Shown piece after piece: positions 16,127-25,190 of a DNA stretch of 64,000 nt. The position numbers and the translations under genes were made by a program. Where the stretch lies: assembly GCA_965200885.1 (NCBI GenBank), contig OZ241737.1, positions 1,240,001-1,304,000 of the forward strand, in the 5' to 3' direction. The notes beneath the pieces are model-generated. The model saw nothing but the letters and a program-made list of their open reading frames with translations. It searched no databases and was not told where the DNA came from. Source of the stretch: MPNP01 sp026710155. GTDB taxonomy: Bacteria > Pseudomonadota > Alphaproteobacteria > Rhodobacterales > Rhodobacteraceae. Position 1 is the stretch's first letter, and each line of letters opens with the position of its first letter.

Positions 16127-16677
16127 TCGAAGAATGGGCACCTTATTTCGCGCTTATTGGGACTGCTATCGTCCTTGGAAACGGTTTAATAAGTATTGGT
16201 ATTTGGATAGGAAATGTAAATTCCGATAGAAATTCTTTTAAGGAATTTATACGAGAAATAAGGGAAGATATAAAAAAACTTGGCAAAAGATTAGCAAAAT
16301 TATCTGACGATATAACTGTCATTAAAACACAAAAATCTGTCTTGAAAACCGGAAGTCCTATTTCATTAACCGAATTTGGGAAAAAGATTTCAGAAGAGAT
16401 TGGAGCAAAAGATTTTGCCCAAAAAGAAGCAAAAGAATTTTTTAGATTGGATGCTATTCAATCTAAAAATGTTTATGACATTCAAAGATTTTCTCTTGAA
16501 TATATCCATATAGATTTTGAACCCAATGAGGAATACCTTTCCAAAATGAAGGAAGTATCCTATAAAAATGGAATACCTTTGGGAGAAACTAAAGATGTTC
16601 TTGCTATTGAATTAAGAGATGCCTTGCTACAAATGATTAAAGAACAAAATGGTGATGATTCAACTTCTAACCCCTGA
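16123..16677 (+). CDS. Membrane-anchored coiled-coil protein, E1 passenger
   Basis: 184 residues with an N-terminal membrane helix (YFALIGTAIVLGNGLISIGI, residues about 8-28), then a charged predicted coiled coil (FIREIREDIKKLGKRLAKLS) and a soluble C-terminal domain rich in Lys/Glu/Ile. No family is recognised. AT-rich codon use contrasts with the transposase and methyltransferase in the same element. The 3' end overlaps the convergent transposase by 18 nt. With the preceding small gene it forms a two-gene cargo unit. Confidence 0.7.
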   Translation: MIEEWAPYFALIGTAIVLGNGLISIGIWIGNVNSDRNSFKEFIREIREDIKKLGKRLAKLSDDITVIKTQKSVLKTGSPISLTEFGKKISEEIGAKDFAQKEAKEFFRLDAIQSKNVYDIQRFSLEYIHIDFEPNEEYLSKMKEVSYKNGIPLGETKDVLAIELRDALLQMIKEQNGDDSTSNP

Positions 16678-17622
16678 ATCAAGTCCATTGTCGGCTATCA
16701 AGTTCTGATAGGTCAAATCCTTGCCGGTCGCCATTTCAACGATACCCTTCATCTGGTCAATCGTGTTGTCTGGTCGGGTGTAATGACGCCCGACAAACGC
16801 ATCGACATACCTCTGAAGGTGTTTTTGACTCATCTTGTGGTATGTCCCCTTGTGTGCCCGTTTGAAAATCGCCCAGAACGACTCGATCCCGTTGGTGCGG
16901 ATTCTTCCCCTTACATACTCGCCAATGCTGTGATTGACCGATTCCCTGTTTTCCAAGCCATTGCAGGCGGTGTTGCTGTCGGTGAATAATTCAGCCTCGG
17001 GATCCACATTTTCCTTTACGAAACCCTGCAATGTTTCCTTCTTGACATTGGAAACAACCTCGGCGACAACCCTGTTGGTTTTCCTGTCCTTAACACCAAC
17101 GATTGCGGTCTTCCCAACGGTTCCCCGTCCCTGCCTGGTTTTCCTTGATTCGTGCTTGTTTGCTTCCTTCCCGCCAACATAGGTCTCGTCAACCTCGTTT
17201 GGCCCCTTCAATTTCTCATCCAGTCCTGCGACCTTCCATGATTCCCTCAATCGGTGAAGCATGAACCAGGCGGACTTTTGGGTGATCTTCAATTCCCTGT
17301 GCAATCTCATGCTGGAAACATCCTTGAGGTTTGTGGTGAAAAGATACAATCCAAACAGCCACTTCCTCATCGGCAATTTTGAATTGGCCAATACGGTTCC
17401 GGTCCTGACACTGAAATAGGATCGGCAGGACTTGCACCAGTAGGGCATTTTCCTGTGACTGGCCATACATGTTTTGTCGCTTGCACAATGACCGCACTTG
17501 CGACCATCAGGCCAAAGGATTGATTCAAACCACTTTACAGCGGATTCCTCGGTGGGGAACATTTCAGATAATTCAAATATCGATATTCCCTGTCTGCAAG
17601 ATTTTCCTGGTGCTTTACTCAT
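16660..17622 (-). CDS. IS1595-family transposase
   Basis: About 320 residues. An N-terminal zinc-ribbon-like part (CGHC...YWCKSC) precedes the ISXO2-type DDE nuclease domain: NEVDETYVGGKE (first Asp), AELFTDSNTA (second Asp) and TNGIESFWAIFKRAHKG with the Asn/Lys signature of the DDNK catalytic set. No lesion is seen, so it is probably active. The ATG at 17622 (MSKAPGKSCRQGIS) was preferred over 17637 because family members commonly begin this way. It lies just inside the right terminal repeat of E1. Confidence 0.92.
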   Translation of the reverse strand: MSKAPGKSCRQGISIFELSEMFPTEESAVKWFESILWPDGRKCGHCASDKTCMASHRKMPYWCKSCRSYFSVRTGTVLANSKLPMRKWLFGLYLFTTNLKDVSSMRLHRELKITQKSAWFMLHRLRESWKVAGLDEKLKGPNEVDETYVGGKEANKHESRKTRQGRGTVGKTAIVGVKDRKTNRVVAEVVSNVKKETLQGFVKENVDPEAELFTDSNTACNGLENRESVNHSIGEYVRGRIRTNGIESFWAIFKRAHKGTYHKMSQKHLQRYVDAFVGRHYTRPDNTIDQMKGIVEMATGKDLTYQNLIADNGLDSGVRS

Positions 17623-17680
17623 TTTGAAAATTCCCATATCCTTTATTTCTGATGTATATTATATTATGATCAAAAAGCGG

Positions 17681-17706
17681 GTTGTCAACCTTTATATATA
17701 ATCCCC
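17681..17706 (-). repeat. Right terminal inverted repeat of E1
   Basis: The partner of 14485-14510. The same end sequence, TATATAAT followed by CCC, recurs at the borders of the three other elements in this window. Confidence 0.85.
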
Positions 17707-17846
17707 TAATCCCCCTTTATTTGACATTGATCTAAGGTTTTAGATTTGTTTTCACGGCGTATGGGTCGTGATGAACCAGTAATACGATATCGTACCCCAC
17801 CACAAAGACACCCACCAGTCATTTCAGTTGTTTTGTCTAAACTCAT
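17707..17846 (-). pseudogene. GFA/CENP-V-family protein, 5' fragment
   Basis: From an ATG at 17846 with a strong GAGGAG site 7 nt upstream, the minus strand reads MSLDKTTEMTGGCLCGGVRY then RITGSSRPI. This is the conserved N-terminus of GFA-domain (glutathione-dependent formaldehyde-activating-like) zinc proteins. The expected CHCxxCR segment is missing: after about 17760 the sequence becomes unrelated and stops next to the E1 right end. It is therefore a truncated gene, cut by E1 or an associated deletion. Confidence 0.7.
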
Positions 17847-17859
17847 TAGTTTCTCCTCA

Positions 17860-18049
17860 ATTTCTATTCCGAAATATCCATATTATCGAACATGCTGTAG
17901 TCAAAAGGGTTGTTTATTTGGAAAAAAGCCCAATTCCGTTAGCGAATATCATTGTTGTAAATATACAACATGGAGAGGAATCCTTCACTTCTGAAAAAAA
18001 GGTATTGTCTTGGCAAGAAATTTTTGCTATAGTGCAGCATTCAATTTAA
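17860..18049 (+). pseudogene. Possible 3' gene fragment
   Basis: An open frame of about 60 codons ends at 18049 and reads like a real protein tail (VVKRVVYLEKSPIPLANIIV, then SEKKVLSWQEIFAIVQ). It has no plausible start or ribosome-binding site of its own and abuts the truncated GFA gene. Family not recognised; it may be the tail of a gene lost during the insertions here. Confidence 0.3.
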
Positions 18050-18143
18050 TTTGCACATAATGGAGCCACACCGAAAGGTTTGGCACCTGCTTCTTTTGGA
18101 ATATTTGGAAATTTTTCTGATTTAATTTTAGGGCAGTAAGACA

Positions 18144-19034
18144 ATGGCAAGCTATAAAAGTTTACCCGTACCTTCGCAGGACAGTGGTCTACGCCAGTAT
18201 CTGGTTGAGGTACATAAATATCCCATGTTGACCCATGAGGAAGAGTACAAGTTGGCAAAGGCACTGATTGATGAAGGTGATATCAATTCTGCCCACAAGC
18301 TGGTAACCTCACATTTGAGGTTGGCCTCGAAAATTGCCCTTAATTACAGGGGGTATGGCTTGCCACTAGTGGATTTGATCTCGGAAGCCAACATTGGACT
18401 TATGCAGGCTGTAAAACGATTTGATCCGGAAAAGGGTTTCCGTTTGGCAACTTATGCTGGTTGGTGGATCAGGGCACAGGTGCAGGATTTTATCCTGCGA
18501 ACTTGGAGTTTGGTCAAACTCGGTACAACCACTTCCCAAAAGAAGCTGTTTTTTAATCTCCGCAAGGCACGGGAATTGATTGGTGTCGTTGATAGCAACA
18601 ACCTCAAGCCGAAGGAAATTCAAAAAATTGCCGAGATGATGAGTGTCAGCGAAAAGGAAGTCATTCAAATGAATGATCGCCTTTCAGCTCAGGATTCCTC
18701 TTTGAACGCAAGTATTTCCTTTGACGATTCAACGACTGAACGTCAGGATATGCTGGTTGATCCAAACGCTGATCAAGAAACGGTTTATGCCGAAAAGGAC
18801 GAGTTCGATTTCAGAAAAAAACTCCTTTATGATTCTCTTGATGTCCTGAAGGAAAGGGAAAAGGATATTTTCATCAAAAGACGTCTTACCGAACCTACTG
18901 TTACTCTCGAAATCCTTTCTCAGGCATATGGGGTTAGTCGAGAAAGAATTCGACAGATTGAGTGCAGGGCCTTTGAAAAGGTTACCAAGCGGGTCAAGGA
19001 GTTGAGGGCTGACAGAATGCAGGACATTCTTTAA
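18144..19034 (+). CDS. rpoH: RNA polymerase sigma-32 factor RpoH
   Basis: A 296-residue heat-shock sigma factor. Region 2 (LISEANIGLMQAVKRFDPEKGFRLATYA), the RpoH box QKKLFFNLRKA near residue 133 and region 4 (LEILSQAYGVSRERIRQIE) are all present. It directs transcription of chaperone and protease genes. It is normally adjacent to rluD; an accessory block now intervenes. Its stop overlaps the convergent peptidase gene by 4 nt. Confidence 0.96.
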   Translation: MASYKSLPVPSQDSGLRQYLVEVHKYPMLTHEEEYKLAKALIDEGDINSAHKLVTSHLRLASKIALNYRGYGLPLVDLISEANIGLMQAVKRFDPEKGFRLATYAGWWIRAQVQDFILRTWSLVKLGTTTSQKKLFFNLRKARELIGVVDSNNLKPKEIQKIAEMMSVSEKEVIQMNDRLSAQDSSLNASISFDDSTTERQDMLVDPNADQETVYAEKDEFDFRKKLLYDSLDVLKEREKDIFIKRRLTEPTVTLEILSQAYGVSRERIRQIECRAFEKVTKRVKELRADRMQDIL

Positions 19035-20857
19035 TCAAGGATTTCCTGATACATCCCTTCCAACCGATCAATGTAATTCTTGATTACTTGTAAACCTATA
19101 TCCCAAAACCCTGATTGGGTTATATCAATACCAAATGGTTCCAGAAGCTCATTGTAGGGTCTGGAACCTCCGGCTTTAAGCAAGGCAAGGTATTTCTGTT
19201 CAAATCCTTCCTGCTTGTCCTTGTAAATGCCAAAAAGTGTCAGTGAAAGCAATTGTCCAAACGAATAGGCATAAACATAAAAAGGTGCATGTATGAAATG
19301 GGGAATATAGGACCAAAAACCATTGTAATCTTCATTGAAATTGAAGGCCGGTCCCAGGCATTCGGTTTGGGTTTCCAGCCAAATCCTGCCGATTTCCTCT
19401 GGTGTTAATTCACCTTCTCGTCTTTGGTGGTGAAGCTTAGTCTCAAACTCATAAAAGCTCATTTGACGAATCACAGTGTTAATCATGTCATCAAGCTTTT
19501 CAGCAATCAATGCAAATCTTTCCCTTGGAATTGTGGCTTTTTCCAAAAGTGATTCAAATGTTAGCATTTCACAGAAGACACTGGCAGTTTCAGCAAGCGT
19601 AAGTGAAGTGCTGCTTAGAATCTCACCCTTTTCTCGTGCCAAAAATTGATGTACGCCATGTCCCAATTCATGTGCCAAAACCATAACATCACGTGAATGT
19701 CCCTGATAATTGAGCAAAATATATGGATGGGCGTCAGCAACAGTCGGATGACAAAAACCTCCTCCTGATTTTCCTTCCCGGACGGGAACATCTATCCATG
19801 GGTTGTCAAAGAATTGCCTGGCCAAACTTGTGAATTGGGGACTGAAATCAGAAAAAGCATTTTCCACCGTTTCTACTGCCTTTTCCCAGGGAACCTTGTT
19901 TCGGGGAGCCATTGGCAAGGGGGCAACCCGGTCCCAATACTGCATTTTTTTCAAACCCAAGAGTTGTGATTTCAATTGGTAGAATCTGTGGGAAATGTCA
20001 GGGTAGGAATGAACCACGGATCTCTGCAAGGCCTCAACCACATTGTCCTCAATGTCGTTGCGCAAGTGTCTTGAATACTGTGGTGAAGGGTATTTTCTCC
20101 ACTTGTCCTCAACTTCCTTTCCCTTGACCAGCGTGTTGGTTATAAGTGCAAAGATGTTCGATCTTTCCTCAAATTCATTTGACAGGGCATGGAATGCTCT
20201 TTTTCTCTTCTTCCTCTTTCCCGATTGTAACATCGAGAGGGTTTGTTCCAGTGTTAATACCTCGCTTCCAACTTGACACTTGATTGAAGAAATTGTTGCA
20301 TCAAACAACCTTACCCAAGAGGATTTCAAGATTGAATTATCCTTGGAATATTTTTCCAACTCCAGAGGTAGCACATAAGGTTTGAATTTTTGACAACTTG
20401 CTAAATAATGTCCATACTTGTCAAGATCAGTATTGTCTTGAAGCATTAACTTCAGGGCTGTTTCGGGTATTTGAGACAACTGGTTCTCAAAAAAGACCAG
20501 TTTAGCTTCCCATGACTTGAATTTTGCATCACAATCACCAAAAAATTTACCTATTACCGGATCATTTAGGTTTGTTTGGTGCAAAAGGTAAGCATAGGAA
20601 ATTATACGGTTTTTCCGAAGTTCGATGCTTTCAAATTCTTGCAGGCTTTGGTAGAGGAATTCAGCATCCTTATTTGCTTCAATCCTGTCTTGGTATCTGT
20701 CCTCAAATTCTTGACAAACTTTATCGAGAAAACGGATATCCTCACTCAATTTTTTGGAATCCTTGGCTTCGTATAGGTCACTCAAATCCCAACGAGGCAA
20801 GGGTACTTTGTCTAATTTACCGTGTGATTTCCCAGAATCAAAATTTTTGGAATTCAT
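19031..20857 (-). CDS. pepF: Oligoendopeptidase F, M3 family metallopeptidase
   Basis: About 608 residues. The zinc site HELGHGVHQF lies near residue 395, with the downstream Glu in TLAETASVFCEM. The N-terminal helical lobe and the PHFIHAPFYVYAYSFGQ segment are typical of bacterial PepF. It degrades cytosolic oligopeptides. The ATG at 20857 (MNSKNFDSGK) is preceded by AAAGG at 8 nt; a TTG at 20902 would add 15 residues and overlap the upstream gene. Confidence 0.92.
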   Translation of the reverse strand: MNSKNFDSGKSHGKLDKVPLPRWDLSDLYEAKDSKKLSEDIRFLDKVCQEFEDRYQDRIEANKDAEFLYQSLQEFESIELRKNRIISYAYLLHQTNLNDPVIGKFFGDCDAKFKSWEAKLVFFENQLSQIPETALKLMLQDNTDLDKYGHYLASCQKFKPYVLPLELEKYSKDNSILKSSWVRLFDATISSIKCQVGSEVLTLEQTLSMLQSGKRKKRKRAFHALSNEFEERSNIFALITNTLVKGKEVEDKWRKYPSPQYSRHLRNDIEDNVVEALQRSVVHSYPDISHRFYQLKSQLLGLKKMQYWDRVAPLPMAPRNKVPWEKAVETVENAFSDFSPQFTSLARQFFDNPWIDVPVREGKSGGGFCHPTVADAHPYILLNYQGHSRDVMVLAHELGHGVHQFLAREKGEILSSTSLTLAETASVFCEMLTFESLLEKATIPRERFALIAEKLDDMINTVIRQMSFYEFETKLHHQRREGELTPEEIGRIWLETQTECLGPAFNFNEDYNGFWSYIPHFIHAPFYVYAYSFGQLLSLTLFGIYKDKQEGFEQKYLALLKAGGSRPYNELLEPFGIDITQSGFWDIGLQVIKNYIDRLEGMYQEILD

Positions 20858-20889
20858 AATGATACCTTTGGCATGCAAAAACAGATTTC

Positions 20890-21357
20890 TTATCCAGCAC
20901 AATTAAGCCACTTATACAGTGCCTTGGCTGGTGAAGTGATTTCATCAATTGAAGTATAATAGTAATCTTCCCAATTCTGCTTGGGTAGCCCGGTAAACAA
21001 CATCAGGTTCAAGGGGTAGGTTTCACTATCGGTACATCTTCTGAAATCATCCCTGAACAAAAAAGTGGGTTTCTGCAAGGCAATGGCCATTCCTAATTCA
21101 ATCATTACACCCTCATCTGGAGGACAGCCATTAACGATTGCGAATGTACCATCACTTTCTCGTACATCCTTGTAATCCGCTTGTCCCACCTTGTAGGCCC
21201 ACCCGCTTTTCGAGAAGTCAATTTGATTGTTGCGTTCAAAGGGTTCCCAAACTTCTATCCCCATGCTTTCGAGAATTTCCTTGATTACCGGTAGCAGGGT
21301 AGATTTTTGCTGGAGAGAGAATCCATATGGGTTGGCAAGGTAAAGAGATTTTGTCAC
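20890..21357 (-). CDS. Nucleoside 2-deoxyribosyltransferase-like protein
   Basis: 155 residues starting MTKSLYLANPYGFS, with DVRESDGTFAIVNGCPPDEG then MIELGMAIALQKPTFLFRDD. This is the Rossmann-like fold of the nucleoside 2-deoxyribosyltransferase family, with the conserved Asp region and catalytic Glu in E-G/M-x-E-x-G. Members exchange bases on deoxynucleosides or hydrolyse nucleotides. It is followed at 33 nt by pepF on the same strand. The exact substrate cannot be told. Confidence 0.82.
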   Translation of the reverse strand: MTKSLYLANPYGFSLQQKSTLLPVIKEILESMGIEVWEPFERNNQIDFSKSGWAYKVGQADYKDVRESDGTFAIVNGCPPDEGVMIELGMAIALQKPTFLFRDDFRRCTDSETYPLNLMLFTGLPKQNWEDYYYTSIDEITSPAKALYKWLNCAG

Positions 21358-21587
21358 TTACGTTTTCCTTATATCTTTTGAATATCAATATTTAGGACTG
21401 CATATCAGACATTTTGAATCACAAATCGCAGCACCCATCGATTAGCATAAAATTCGAATAATCGGATTTGTATTTGAAATTCACCAAACTCAATAACTTC
21501 AAGGCATGACGTATTGGTATAACTTAATTGTCAATTACAACCATTATTTTGATAATACAGCCCTCAGATACACCACATCTAAATCAA

Positions 21588-24551
21588 TCATCGTGCACTT
21601 TTAGTGGTTTGTTTGCTTTTTCCTTTACAATCGGGAAACCGGATGCAGGAATAAAATTCACCGTATCGACCATTCCGCTTCACCAACCACCCTTCAGTGC
21701 AGACTGGACAGCTAGGGTAAACCGCTCCACAACTGCATTTCATTTGATCCTTTGCTTGTTTGTCCAAGATGGGTAGATCAGATTTGCATTGCTGACAGGG
21801 TTTGATTTTCCCATCACAGAAATTGTCGTTCTCACATTCAAATAGTAAACCGGAACCGGTGTTGTTTCCAAGGATTAGCCTGCCTCCACATTTGCCACAA
21901 ATTCTACTTGGGCTACCGGTTTCCCCTAAAATAACCGCACCATAATCGGAATGTTCGAGTTCACGTACGAATGCTGATGGATTATTTTGATCAGCCAGCA
22001 AAGTCAGGCTGAGCTTTGCTCGTGTCATGGCTACATAAAACAGGCGCCTCTCTTCGGCATGAGAGAATCCTTCAGATTCCGGCAGTACAATATCCAATAG
22101 TTGGTCATCCTTGATCTCGGATGGGAAACCCCATTTTCCGGAAGAAACTTCAAGCAGTATCACATGGTCAGCTTCCAGTCCCTTTGATTTGTGAATGGTC
22201 ATGAATTCAATCTTGATATTGGAAGAAATTCCTTTCGGTACTTCAAAATTTTCTGGCATCATATGTTTGTATCTGGCCAGTAAAAATACCGTAATAGCTT
22301 CTTCTCCTGATGACTTTTGAATGATGCGATTTAGTGATTCCTGCAGGGCTTTTTCTTTTTCCGAACTTGCGTGATACACAATAAATATTGAAGTTTGGTC
22401 GGTCTTCCTGGAGGGTATGATCTTTTTGTCAATTTGAATTGGATTCCTTTGAACAAACTTTTGTGCAGGTATGGCAATTTTATCTACACTTCGAAAAGTA
22501 TTGGCGAGATCAATTGAACTGTGAATACCTGTTTGACCATCCAATTCACCACCAAATTGTGGGCCAAAATGTCGCATCAAATTTATATCTGAACCGTTGA
22601 ACCTGTAAATTGATTGCCAATCGTCTCCGACTCCAAAGACCCTGGCATCCTTATGCTGGTGTTTGAGAGCAAGCAATAATTTTCCACAACTTGTGGCAAT
22701 GTCCTGAAATTCATCCACCAGTATATGGCGGTATGGACTCTTGTACTTTCCTTCCTCCAAATGCCTAGTTGGACGAAGAATCATATCCTCAAAATCAATA
22801 TTGTTACCCAACCTCCTTTGGTATGATTCATACACCGGTTCGAAGATCTTGAGAAATGCTGTACCACGGGAAACAGAATTTGTCTGTTTTACCCTTTGCT
22901 TGCACTGGCTGATTGTCAGGGAAGAACTCTTGAAGAGCCGTAGGAAGGTAGCAAGGATTTCAGAAAATTGATCGATTGTTCCCAATTCATTCAGTTTTTC
23001 AAACATCTTCTTAATGGGGATAGGTTTGGGAGTTACGTATTGATCCAATTTTTTGGCAAGATTGGAGAGTAACACATCTTTGGATTGTTCATAACTGTAG
23101 GTTTCAATTAATTTGGTTTCATTTTCCTTGTGGACAGAGCGTTTCCACTCCATTTGCTCAAGGTATTTCTCACGGTTGATATAGGGTGCGGTGGTTAATG
23201 TTTCCTTGCCATTTTGAACTTTCTTGCGAACTCCGAAATGTTCAATGTAGACCCCACTTTCCACGAGTTTAAAATCAGGCCGGTAGGTAATGTTCTGTGG
23301 GGAAATCTTAAATTCGTAATCAGGTTCGTATTCATAATCAATGTCATTCAGGAAAAGCCAATTTGCGATCAGTAACTCTTCATAACTGCGAACCTTGTCA
23401 CCTTTTATGGTCCGAAGGTCATCGCCGGATTTATTGTACCTGTTTATTGATCTCAGGTAATGGTAATATTCATTGAGGGATTCAAATTCCCATTCGCTTT
23501 TGTAAGGAAGATAGAACTCTTCAAACCACTTTCGCAAAATGGACTCCATGCCTGGTTGTTCCATCACATCTTCCAACAGAATGGTTTGGATTAGTTTACG
23601 GAACTTGATTGGATCATCAGCATGCTTGGCTGGTGAGGGTGGACTGGTTTCCACTTCCTTGAGGATACTGTTCCCGAGTGCATGAAATGTAAGTGCCTTT
23701 ACAGGTACCTGACATTTTTTCTGAATTCGCTCCCTTAACTCCTTCGCTGCTTTGTTTCCGTAGGTAATAAGGAGGATTTCCTGTGGCTTCCTGATCTTTT
23801 CCTCAATCAGATAGATTGCCTTGGTGGTGATAACACTTGTTTTACCTGAACCAGCACCTGCCAGTACCAGAGTGGCATCTTCATCGGTAACAACAGATAA
23901 CCTTTGCTGATGGGTCAGAGGATGGGAACCTATGTGGTCAAAAAAGTCAGACTTGGCTTCCAATTCATTCTTCAAATAGGATTTGACCGCTTTTTCCCTC
24001 AATCTGGTCGGATTTTCAGCAAGTTTATTGATATTTTCAATCAGCTGTTTTTTCCCGCTTCCTATCAAATGTTGTGGAATGTTTTTGGGAAACCGTGAAC
24101 TGAACTCTCTTGATCTGACAACATATGGTTTGAGCAGACAAGCTGCAGGGTATCGTCGGGGATTCTTGAGTGAAGTATATACCTTGCCCAGTGTAGAGAT
24201 TTCCCTATTCTCCTGATCAAGAAGTTTCTTGAAGTGGTTCCACCATACCTTGTTGGCATTTTGGGTAAAGGAATTTGCAGTTTGGTAATTTATTGGACCA
24301 ACCTGAAATCGGGACCCATTTCTTCTGGTGAATAGGAGAAATGACCCCCCAAAACCTCTTCTTACGGTAATTTCCTTTGAGAAATCCTCAAAACTGAGTT
24401 TGTAAGGTACCTTGGCATGAAGAATTATCGAATCTGCCGTGAGCACAACTCTCCTGTAACGAACTCGGAAAAGGTTAATAAGGGAGTACAGGAGACCAGA
24501 AAATCGGATACTGGTTACTTCTGTGTTTGCAATGGATTGGTGCTCTGACAA
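21588..24551 (-). CDS. UvrD/HelD-type superfamily 1 helicase with inserted nuclease-like segment and C-terminal zinc ribbons
   Basis: 987 residues. Motif I is LVLAGAGSGKTSV (near 227), motif II HILVDEFQDI, then FGVGDDWQSIYRFNGSD, FMTIHKSKGLEADHVIL and RRLFYVAMTRAK. The N-terminal 200 residues resemble the HelD (helicase IV) accessory domain. Between motifs Ia and II lies an insert with YEELLIANWLFLNDIDYEYE and ITYRPDFKL...VYIEHFG, a layout like a PD-(D/E)XK nuclease. The C-terminus has CxxC clusters ending in a topoisomerase-type zinc ribbon (GEFYSCIRFPDCKG). Probably a DNA repair or recombination helicase. It lies alone between intergenic gaps. Confidence 0.88.
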   Translation of the reverse strand: MSEHQSIANTEVTSIRFSGLLYSLINLFRVRYRRVVLTADSIILHAKVPYKLSFEDFSKEITVRRGFGGSFLLFTRRNGSRFQVGPINYQTANSFTQNANKVWWNHFKKLLDQENREISTLGKVYTSLKNPRRYPAACLLKPYVVRSREFSSRFPKNIPQHLIGSGKKQLIENINKLAENPTRLREKAVKSYLKNELEAKSDFFDHIGSHPLTHQQRLSVVTDEDATLVLAGAGSGKTSVITTKAIYLIEEKIRKPQEILLITYGNKAAKELRERIQKKCQVPVKALTFHALGNSILKEVETSPPSPAKHADDPIKFRKLIQTILLEDVMEQPGMESILRKWFEEFYLPYKSEWEFESLNEYYHYLRSINRYNKSGDDLRTIKGDKVRSYEELLIANWLFLNDIDYEYEPDYEFKISPQNITYRPDFKLVESGVYIEHFGVRKKVQNGKETLTTAPYINREKYLEQMEWKRSVHKENETKLIETYSYEQSKDVLLSNLAKKLDQYVTPKPIPIKKMFEKLNELGTIDQFSEILATFLRLFKSSSLTISQCKQRVKQTNSVSRGTAFLKIFEPVYESYQRRLGNNIDFEDMILRPTRHLEEGKYKSPYRHILVDEFQDIATSCGKLLLALKHQHKDARVFGVGDDWQSIYRFNGSDINLMRHFGPQFGGELDGQTGIHSSIDLANTFRSVDKIAIPAQKFVQRNPIQIDKKIIPSRKTDQTSIFIVYHASSEKEKALQESLNRIIQKSSGEEAITVFLLARYKHMMPENFEVPKGISSNIKIEFMTIHKSKGLEADHVILLEVSSGKWGFPSEIKDDQLLDIVLPESEGFSHAEERRLFYVAMTRAKLSLTLLADQNNPSAFVRELEHSDYGAVILGETGSPSRICGKCGGRLILGNNTGSGLLFECENDNFCDGKIKPCQQCKSDLPILDKQAKDQMKCSCGAVYPSCPVCTEGWLVKRNGRYGEFYSCIRFPDCKGKSKQTTKSAR

Positions 24552-24785
24552 CTTGTTTTTCTATTTTTGATAAAGGCACGCACCTAGTTTATGCTCAAGT
24601 AGGTACAATTCAAGTGTCCCGCGCTCCAAACCCTAGTATGGTGAATCTGGAGTTCGTTACATAATTCTTTCCATTACATGTACCATCAAAAATTTGGGAA
24701 TTATATATAAAAGTAACGGTGGGGAGGTTTGGTTGTCAGATGCATGATATAATTCACATAATATTTATAGTTGAAAGGTGTAAAA

Positions 24786-24881
24786 ATGAAAGATTTATTT
24801 GAAGGTATAGTAGCTATGCTGTGGCCGCTATTATTTCTGTTTGCTTTTATGTTTTTGGGTAATTTGGCAGGCTGGTCATAG
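24786..24881 (+). CDS. Tiny single-helix membrane peptide
   Basis: 31 residues (MKDLFEGIVAMLWPLLFLFA then FMFLGNLAGWS), essentially one membrane helix. AAAGG lies 8 nt before the ATG. It lies inside E2, convergent with the next small gene. Real translation is plausible but unproven. Confidence 0.4.
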   Translation: MKDLFEGIVAMLWPLLFLFAFMFLGNLAGWS

Positions 24882-24885
24882 ACAG

Positions 24886-25116
24886 TTAGCTATTTGGTTT
24901 CCATGCTGATGCCCCATAGTAAGCCATTACAATAGTTGCAAATGACCCGTATACCCACTCTGTTACATCTATGTTTGTAAATATTTCTAAAATTCCAAAT
25001 AGAGATATATAAGCCATAATTTTTCTATGCTTAAATCTTGTTTTTACCATTTTATGTACAGCTATTTTGTCATTATCGCTCAGTTCTTTATCTTCTTTTG
25101 GCAATATACCATTCAT
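24886..25116 (-). CDS. Small two-helix membrane protein
   Basis: 76 residues: a charged N-terminus (MNGILPKEDKELSDNDKIAV), a basic stretch (KTRFKHRK), then two hydrophobic segments (IMAYISLFGILEIF and YGSFATIVMAYYGA). No family is recognised; the shape is holin-like. It lies downstream of gene A in the same direction and within E2. Confidence 0.5.
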   Translation of the reverse strand: MNGILPKEDKELSDNDKIAVHKMVKTRFKHRKIMAYISLFGILEIFTNIDVTEWVYGSFATIVMAYYGASAWKPNS

Positions 25117-25142
25117 GATTTCATCTTATCGTTGTTCAATTC

Positions 25143-25167
25143 AAAAAGGGCGATCCGAAGACCGCCC
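25143..25167 (-). terminator. Rho-independent terminator of gene A
   Basis: On the minus strand GGGCGGTC-TTCG-GATCGCCC forms an 8-bp stem (one G-U) closed by a UUCG tetraloop, followed by five U. Confidence 0.85.
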
Positions 25168-25190
25168 TGTGTGTGTTTTGATATGGTTGG

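Larger units (their letters stand above)
14485..17706. mobile_element. IS1595-family transposon with passenger genes (element E1)
   Basis: A 3.2 kb element bounded by long inverted repeats. The left end at 14485-14510 reads GGGAATTATATATAAAGG then TTGACAAC; the reverse complement of 17681-17706 reads GGGGATTATATATAAAGG then TTGACAAC, so 25 of 26 positions match. Inside are a decayed methyltransferase-HNH gene, two overlapping small genes and, convergently, an IS1595-type transposase. IS1595 members with passenger genes are known. It interrupts a zeta-toxin gene on the left; the right flank is a different truncated gene. No clear 8-bp target duplication is seen, so the target was probably rearranged. 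Confidence 0.82.

Noticed and set aside
14477..17714. 8-bp target duplication for E1
   Set aside because: The flanks TATCAAAA and TAATCCCC do not match convincingly, so no duplication is claimed.
17828..18049. Right flank of E1 as the missing half of the zeta toxin
   Set aside because: The reading frame does not show the expected zeta C-terminal features (GGHDVP-like and YDNS-like segments), and an antisense GFA gene start occupies part of it.
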